A DNA stretch of 64,000 bases from Ruminococcus sp. FMBCY1. Its GTDB lineage: Bacteria; Bacillota; Clostridia; Oscillospirales; Acutalibacteraceae. Positions 60,241-64,000 of the stretch are shown here, piece after piece. The stretch covers positions 1,426,001 through 1,490,000 of the forward strand of contig NZ_CP074197.1 in the NCBI RefSeq assembly GCF_023921805.1. Reading direction: 5' to 3'. A program made the position numbers and the translations under genes. The notes under the pieces were generated by a model that saw only the letters and a program-made list of their open reading frames with translations, ran no database searches and had not been told where the DNA came from. Within the stretch, counting starts at the first letter, position 1. Each line of letters opens with the position of its first letter.

Positions 60241-60786
60241 TTATTCTTCTGTGTTTTCTTCGCTTGTTTCGGTTTCTTCGGCATTTTCGGAAGTTTCCTC
60301 TGATTCTTCTTCATTTTCAACATCCTGAATGTCAGCTTCTATACCGCCCTCAACGAATTTTTTCTCGCTTTCGTTCTCTTCCTCGGCAATTTCAAAACCG
60401 CTTAAGAATGTGTATGGAATACCGTAACCGAATACAACGGCTGCAAGTGTTGTTACAATGCTGATTGAACTGTCATTTATAACAAATGCGCTGTGGAGCG
60501 GCATACCGCTTGCTATGCTTGCAATCATTATGTAAAGCGCAGGCAATACCATAATTATTAATGTAATCGGTGAAAAACGCTTTACAGGCTTTCCGTCGCC
60601 GACTCTTGTTGCATAGAACAAAAGCAGACCGAACACTGTGTAAACAAACAACTGAATTACATTTGAAAGCACCTGATTCTGTCCAAGTGCAAAATTAGAG
60701 AAAAAGTGTGCGCATACTACAAACGCAAGAATAAGGAATGCAGAGAAAAACAGATTTACTGTATTCTTTTTATTTGGTTTTTTCAT
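60241..60786 (-). CDS. Hypothetical four-TM membrane protein with acidic tail
   Basis: 181 residues, not recognised. Four hydrophobic segments (about 10-30, 40-60, 73-93, 106-130) and a C-terminal cytoplasmic tail of 45 residues that is mostly Glu, Ser, Asn and Thr (ENEEESEETSENAEETETSE). ATG at 60786 has GGAGG 7 nt upstream; an earlier in-frame ATG at 60807 has none. Monocistronic. The layout is seen in membrane assembly or sensing proteins, but no family is assigned. Confidence 0.65.
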   Translation of the reverse strand: MKKPNKKNTVNLFFSAFLILAFVVCAHFFSNFALGQNQVLSNVIQLFVYTVFGLLLFYATRVGDGKPVKRFSPITLIIMVLPALYIMIASIASGMPLHSAFVINDSSISIVTTLAAVVFGYGIPYTFLSGFEIAEEENESEKKFVEGGIEADIQDVENEEESEETSENAEETETSEENTEE

Positions 60787-60891
60787 AATCGTGCCTCCGA
60801 GCATCAAAATTATTTAGATTTTATCACACTATTGTGACAGTTTTATGACAAATGTTCAGTAAATATCGCACTATACAGCACATTTATTACC

Positions 60892-61815
60892 TTATTTTTT
60901 TGCTTTTGCGGCAAGGCACACCCAACCTTTTTCAAGGTGTTCTTCTATAATGTCAAAATCCTTGCCGATTGATTCCTTTACCTCTTCGGCACGGGTATCA
61001 ATAATACCGCTCATAATATAAACCGCATCGTCTTTCATAAAGTCTTTTACACCTTTTGAAAGGAACATAATTGCGTCTGCTACAATATTTGCAAGTACAA
61101 TGTCATACTTACCTGTTACTTTATCTGTAAAGCTGCCGCAGATTGCAGTAAAGCGGTCAGCCACATTGTTAATTTCGGCATTTTCTTTTGCGGTTCTTAC
61201 CGCAACATCGTCAATGTCAACTCCGACGGCACTTTCTGCACCCATAAGCAAAGACGCAATACCGAGCACACCGCTGCCACAACCCACATCAAGCACTTTG
61301 TCGCCTTTTTTCATATACTTTTCGCACATTTCAAGGCAAAGTCTTGTGGTTTCGTGACTGCCTGTGCCAAACGCAAGACCCGGGTCAATATTCAAAACTA
61401 TTCTGCCCTGCGGATCGTAATCATCTCTCCAACTCGGGCAAATAAGGAGCTTTTCTCCAACGGCAATCGGATTAAAATACTTTTTCCAATTGTTTCTCCA
61501 ATCCTCTTCGGCACAGTCGAGCAATTCAATTTTATGCTCAATGCCCTCTGCATTATACCTTTCGGACAAAAAGGCTACAGCCTCGTTCGGAGAAACATCA
61601 GGCTCAAGGTAAATATGAACATAGGCAACGCTCCTGTCTTTCTTGAGCAAATCCTCATCTATAAGGTCAATGTGTGCAATCTCCTGCACTTCCTGCTCAA
61701 GAGCAGTGTAGTCCTCAATATAAATTCCGTAAGGCACTACAACATTCGCAATGTCGCCTGCCCTGTCTATATCCTTTGCGTTTACCGCAATTTTTATTTC
61801 TGTCCAAGACTCCAT
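60892..61815 (-). CDS. prmA: Ribosomal protein L11 methyltransferase
   Basis: 307 residues. It trimethylates lysines of L11 using S-adenosylmethionine. The N-terminal substrate domain (about 1-110) is followed by the methyltransferase fold: DPGLAFGTGSHETTRLCL, motif I VLDVGCGSGVLGIASLLMG, and LANIVADAI as motif IV. It is 32 nt after dnaJ, a common neighbour in Firmicutes. Confidence 0.95.
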   Translation of the reverse strand: MESWTEIKIAVNAKDIDRAGDIANVVVPYGIYIEDYTALEQEVQEIAHIDLIDEDLLKKDRSVAYVHIYLEPDVSPNEAVAFLSERYNAEGIEHKIELLDCAEEDWRNNWKKYFNPIAVGEKLLICPSWRDDYDPQGRIVLNIDPGLAFGTGSHETTRLCLEMCEKYMKKGDKVLDVGCGSGVLGIASLLMGAESAVGVDIDDVAVRTAKENAEINNVADRFTAICGSFTDKVTGKYDIVLANIVADAIMFLSKGVKDFMKDDAVYIMSGIIDTRAEEVKESIGKDFDIIEEHLEKGWVCLAAKAKK

Positions 61816-61847
61816 TTGTTAAGCCCCTTTATATACTATTATCAGAA

Positions 61848-62990
61848 TTATTCGTTGAACATTCTCTTTATTTTCTCAAAAAAGCTGTTGCGCTGTGCGT
61901 AGTTCTTTTCGTTTGTAACATTCTCAAATTCTTTTATAAGATTTTTCTGCTTAGCGTTAAGATTCTTCGGAACTTCAATGGTTACACGCACATACTGGTC
62001 GCCTTTTCCTCTGCCGTTAAGACGCTGAATGCCTTTGCCCTTAAGCTTAAATACATCGCCCGGCTGTGTACCCTCGTGAACCTGATACGAAACCTTGCCG
62101 TCGAGAGTAGGAACAACCACCTCTGCGCCGAGAGCAGCCTGTGCAAATGTGAGAGGAAGATTGCACCATACATCATCGCCTCTGCGTTCAAATACAGGAT
62201 GCGGCTGAACATTTACATATACATGAAGGTCACCCGACGGGCCGCCGTTGTAACCTGCGTTGCCTCTGCCGCCGACATTAAGAATCTGCTGGTCTTTAAT
62301 GCCTGCCGGAACTGTAATATCAACAGTTTTAGTCCTGCGCTTTCTGCCCGAACCGCCGCACTTAGGGCAAGGACTGTCAATAATCTTGCCTTTACCGTGA
62401 CAAGCGTCACAGGCACGCTGTGTCTGAACAACTCCGAAAGGTGAACGCTGGCTGATTGTAACTCTGCCCGAGCCTCCGCACACAGAGCAGGTCTTAGGCT
62501 GAGTACCGGGTTTTGCGCCCGTACCGTGACATTCGTCACAAGAAGAAACGCAATCGTAGCTTACGGTCTTTTTACAGCCCTTTGCAGCCTCTTCAAATGA
62601 AATATAAATGCTTGCCTCAACATCGCTGCCTCGGCTCGGAGCATTAGGATTATTGGAGCGTCTGCCTCCGAATCCGCCGAAAAAGCTTGAAAAAATATCA
62701 TCTATATCAATGCCCTGACCGTATGCACCGTAACCGCCTGCGCCGCCCGCACCGAAGTTAGGGTCTACGCCTGCGTGACCGTACTGGTCATAGCGGGCTT
62801 TTTTATCTTTATCTGAAAGTACCTCGTAAGCCTCGTTGACTTCTTTGAATTTTTCTTCACATTCCTTATCTCCCGGATGGAGGTCAGGGTGGTACTTTTT
62901 AGCGCTCTGACGGTAAGCCTTTTTAATTTCATCTTCGCTTGCTCCCTTAGAAACGCCAAGCACCTCGTAATAATCTCTTTTATCTGCCAT
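61848..62990 (-). CDS. dnaJ: Chaperone DnaJ
   Basis: 380 residues. J domain at 1-70 with the HPD motif (YHPDLHPGD), a Gly/Phe stretch ([14 protein letters not shown]), four zinc-finger repeats ([32 protein letters not shown]) and the C-terminal substrate domain. It stimulates the DnaK ATPase. ATG at 62990 ([13 protein letters not shown]) has AAGGTGA 6 nt upstream; ATG at 62993 is a close alternative. Confidence 0.97.
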   Translation of the reverse strand: MADKRDYYEVLGVSKGASEDEIKKAYRQSAKKYHPDLHPGDKECEEKFKEVNEAYEVLSDKDKKARYDQYGHAGVDPNFGAGGAGGYGAYGQGIDIDDIFSSFFGGFGGRRSNNPNAPSRGSDVEASIYISFEEAAKGCKKTVSYDCVSSCDECHGTGAKPGTQPKTCSVCGGSGRVTISQRSPFGVVQTQRACDACHGKGKIIDSPCPKCGGSGRKRRTKTVDITVPAGIKDQQILNVGGRGNAGYNGGPSGDLHVYVNVQPHPVFERRGDDVWCNLPLTFAQAALGAEVVVPTLDGKVSYQVHEGTQPGDVFKLKGKGIQRLNGRGKGDQYVRVTIEVPKNLNAKQKNLIKEFENVTNEKNYAQRNSFFEKIKRMFNE

Positions 62991-63067
62991 CATTCTCACC
63001 TTTTAATAACTTGTTATCAGCTGTATAAAGGTTATCTATATACGCTGTCAAAAATCCATACAGTGCT

Positions 63068-63097
63068 AAAGGAGCCGTTGCAAAAAACAGCCCCTTT
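63068..63097 (-). other. Stem-loop between dnaK and dnaJ
   Basis: Minus strand AAAGGGGCTG and CGGCTCCTTT pair at all 10 positions with two G-T pairs. No U-tract follows, so an mRNA processing or stabilising stem is more likely than a terminator; dnaK is usually made in excess of dnaJ. Confidence 0.4.
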
Positions 63098-63167
63098 AAC
63101 AAATTTTAACAGGAAAAACAAATGAAGTCAATCATTGTGTAAATCTATTTATAGGTGCCGTTTTTAA

Positions 63168-64000
63168 TCAGTTGCCGTCAACATCCTTAAAATCGGCATC
63201 ATATACGTTAGGGTCACCGTTTGAGCCGCCCTGTGTGCCCTGCTGTGGGTCACCCTGCGGAGCCGCACCCTGTGCACCCTGCGGATTTGCCTGCTGATAA
63301 AGTTTTGCGGAAACTTCGTAAACAGCTTTCTGTAAATCCTCCTTAGCAGTGTCAATCATAGACTTGTCGTTCTTAGCGATAGCGTCCTTAACTGCAGCAC
63401 ACTTTGTATTGATTGTATTCTTTTCGTCCTCTGAAATCTTGTCGCCGCTCTCGTTTACGAGCTTTTCAGCCTGATATACAAGGTTCTCTGCTTCGTTCTT
63501 AGCGTCAACCTCTTCACGGTGCTTCTTATCTTCTGCGGCGTACTGCTCTGCTTCCTTAACAGCCTTGTCGATATCTTCCTTGCTCATTGAGGTTGAGTTC
63601 TGAATCTGAATCTTCTGCTCCTTGCCTGTACCGAGGTCTTTTGCAGATACATTAACAATACCGTTTGCATCAATATCAAATGTTACTTCAATCTGTGGAA
63701 TACCACGCATAGCTGGAGCAATGCCTGTGAGAGCAAACAAACCGAGCTGCTTGTTATCTCTTGCAAATTCACGCTCACCCTGTAAAACATTGATTTCAAC
63801 CTGTGTCTGGTTATCAGCGGCAGTTGAGAAAATCTGGCTCTTCTTTGTAGGAATTGTTGTGTTTCTCTCAATAATCTTTGTCATTACGCCGCCCATTGTT
63901 TCAACACCGAGTGAAAGAGGTGTAACATCGAGGAGAAGAAGTCCCTCTACCTCGCCGCCGAGAACGCCGCCCTGAATAGCAGCACCTACAGCTACGCACT
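63168..64000 (-). CDS. dnaK: Chaperone DnaK (Hsp70), C-terminal part, 5' end beyond window
   Basis: The frame is open from the window edge to 63168, about 277 codons. It begins inside the ATPase domain ([31 protein letters not shown]), continues through the substrate-binding domain ([39 protein letters not shown]) and the helical lid, and ends in a Gly/Gln-rich tail ([16 protein letters not shown]) with final DVDGN. Upstream of dnaJ as usual; grpE and hrcA would lie outside the window. Confidence 0.96.
   Translation of the reverse strand, partial: CVAVGAAIQGGVLGGEVEGLLLLDVTPLSLGVETMGGVMTKIIERNTTIPTKKSQIFSTAADNQTQVEINVLQGEREFARDNKQLGLFALTGIAPAMRGIPQIEVTFDIDANGIVNVSAKDLGTGKEQKIQIQNSTSMSKEDIDKAVKEAEQYAAEDKKHREEVDAKNEAENLVYQAEKLVNESGDKISEDEKNTINTKCAAVKDAIAKNDKSMIDTAKEDLQKAVYEVSAKLYQQANPQGAQGAAPQGDPQQGTQGGSNGDPNVYDADFKDVDGN

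Noticed and set aside
61674..62444. Plus-strand 256-codon open frame
   Set aside because: Antisense to dnaJ and prmA; reflects GC-poor third positions on the coding strand.

Overview
The window is about 40% G+C and reads as chromosome from an anaerobic, low-GC Gram-positive bacterium of class Clostridia. A Ruminococcus-like member of the Oscillospiraceae fits best. The basis is gene content: two secreted proteins end in type I dockerin modules of the cellulosome/amylosome kind, ribosomal gene order and zinc-binding ribosomal proteins are of Firmicutes type, a fructose PTS is encoded together with HPr and enzyme I, and there is an ECF vitamin-uptake component. The genus is an inference, because no rRNA lies in the window.

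Layout: 1-810 is the start of a MATE exporter. 1021-6789 is a fructose phosphotransferase operon on the minus strand (fruR-fruK-fruA-ptsH-ptsI) with hairpins in both long internal gaps. 7106-16096 holds a dockerin-tailed leucine-rich-repeat protein with a 273-bp internal tandem repeat, a dCMP deaminase, a membrane-anchored lipase-like hydrolase, htpG, a dockerin/CAP-domain protein and class II aldolase. htrA follows on the plus strand at 16433-18256, then about 860 bp with no gene, filled with copies of an interspersed repeat. 19114-34472 is a complete S10-spc-alpha ribosomal supercluster (rpsJ to rplQ, with secY, adk, map, infA, rpoA), preceded by a leader of about 320 nt that contains an intrinsic terminator.

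34960-50158 is mixed: a corrinoid adenosyltransferase, a DUF11 protein, a CPBP protease, nadB-nadC-thiT, hflX with a PAP2 phosphatase and a left-handed beta-helix protein, a thioredoxin/EamA/HAD/AGCS unit, superoxide dismutase and a uracil permease. 50632-55146 is the str-type operon (rpsL-rpsG-fusA, then tuf with its own promoter). 55451-60786 holds two paralogous zinc-ribbon/one-TM/repeat proteins, an Mrp-type ATPase and two hypothetical membrane proteins. 60892-64000 is prmA, dnaJ and the end of dnaK.

The most interesting signal is not a gene. A family of intergenic elements of about 170-250 bp occurs at least eight times, in both orientations. It has ISL3-like inverted ends, one copy is flanked by an 8-bp direct repeat, and its internal hairpins keep their pairing while their sequence changes. 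It looks like a non-autonomous mobile element carrying a structured core. Other points worth checking are the S10 leader attenuator, the overlapping divergent nadB/hflX promoters inside a symmetric repeat, operator-like palindromes at several promoters, and the dockerin proteins. No CRISPR array, phage, tRNA or rRNA gene was found.
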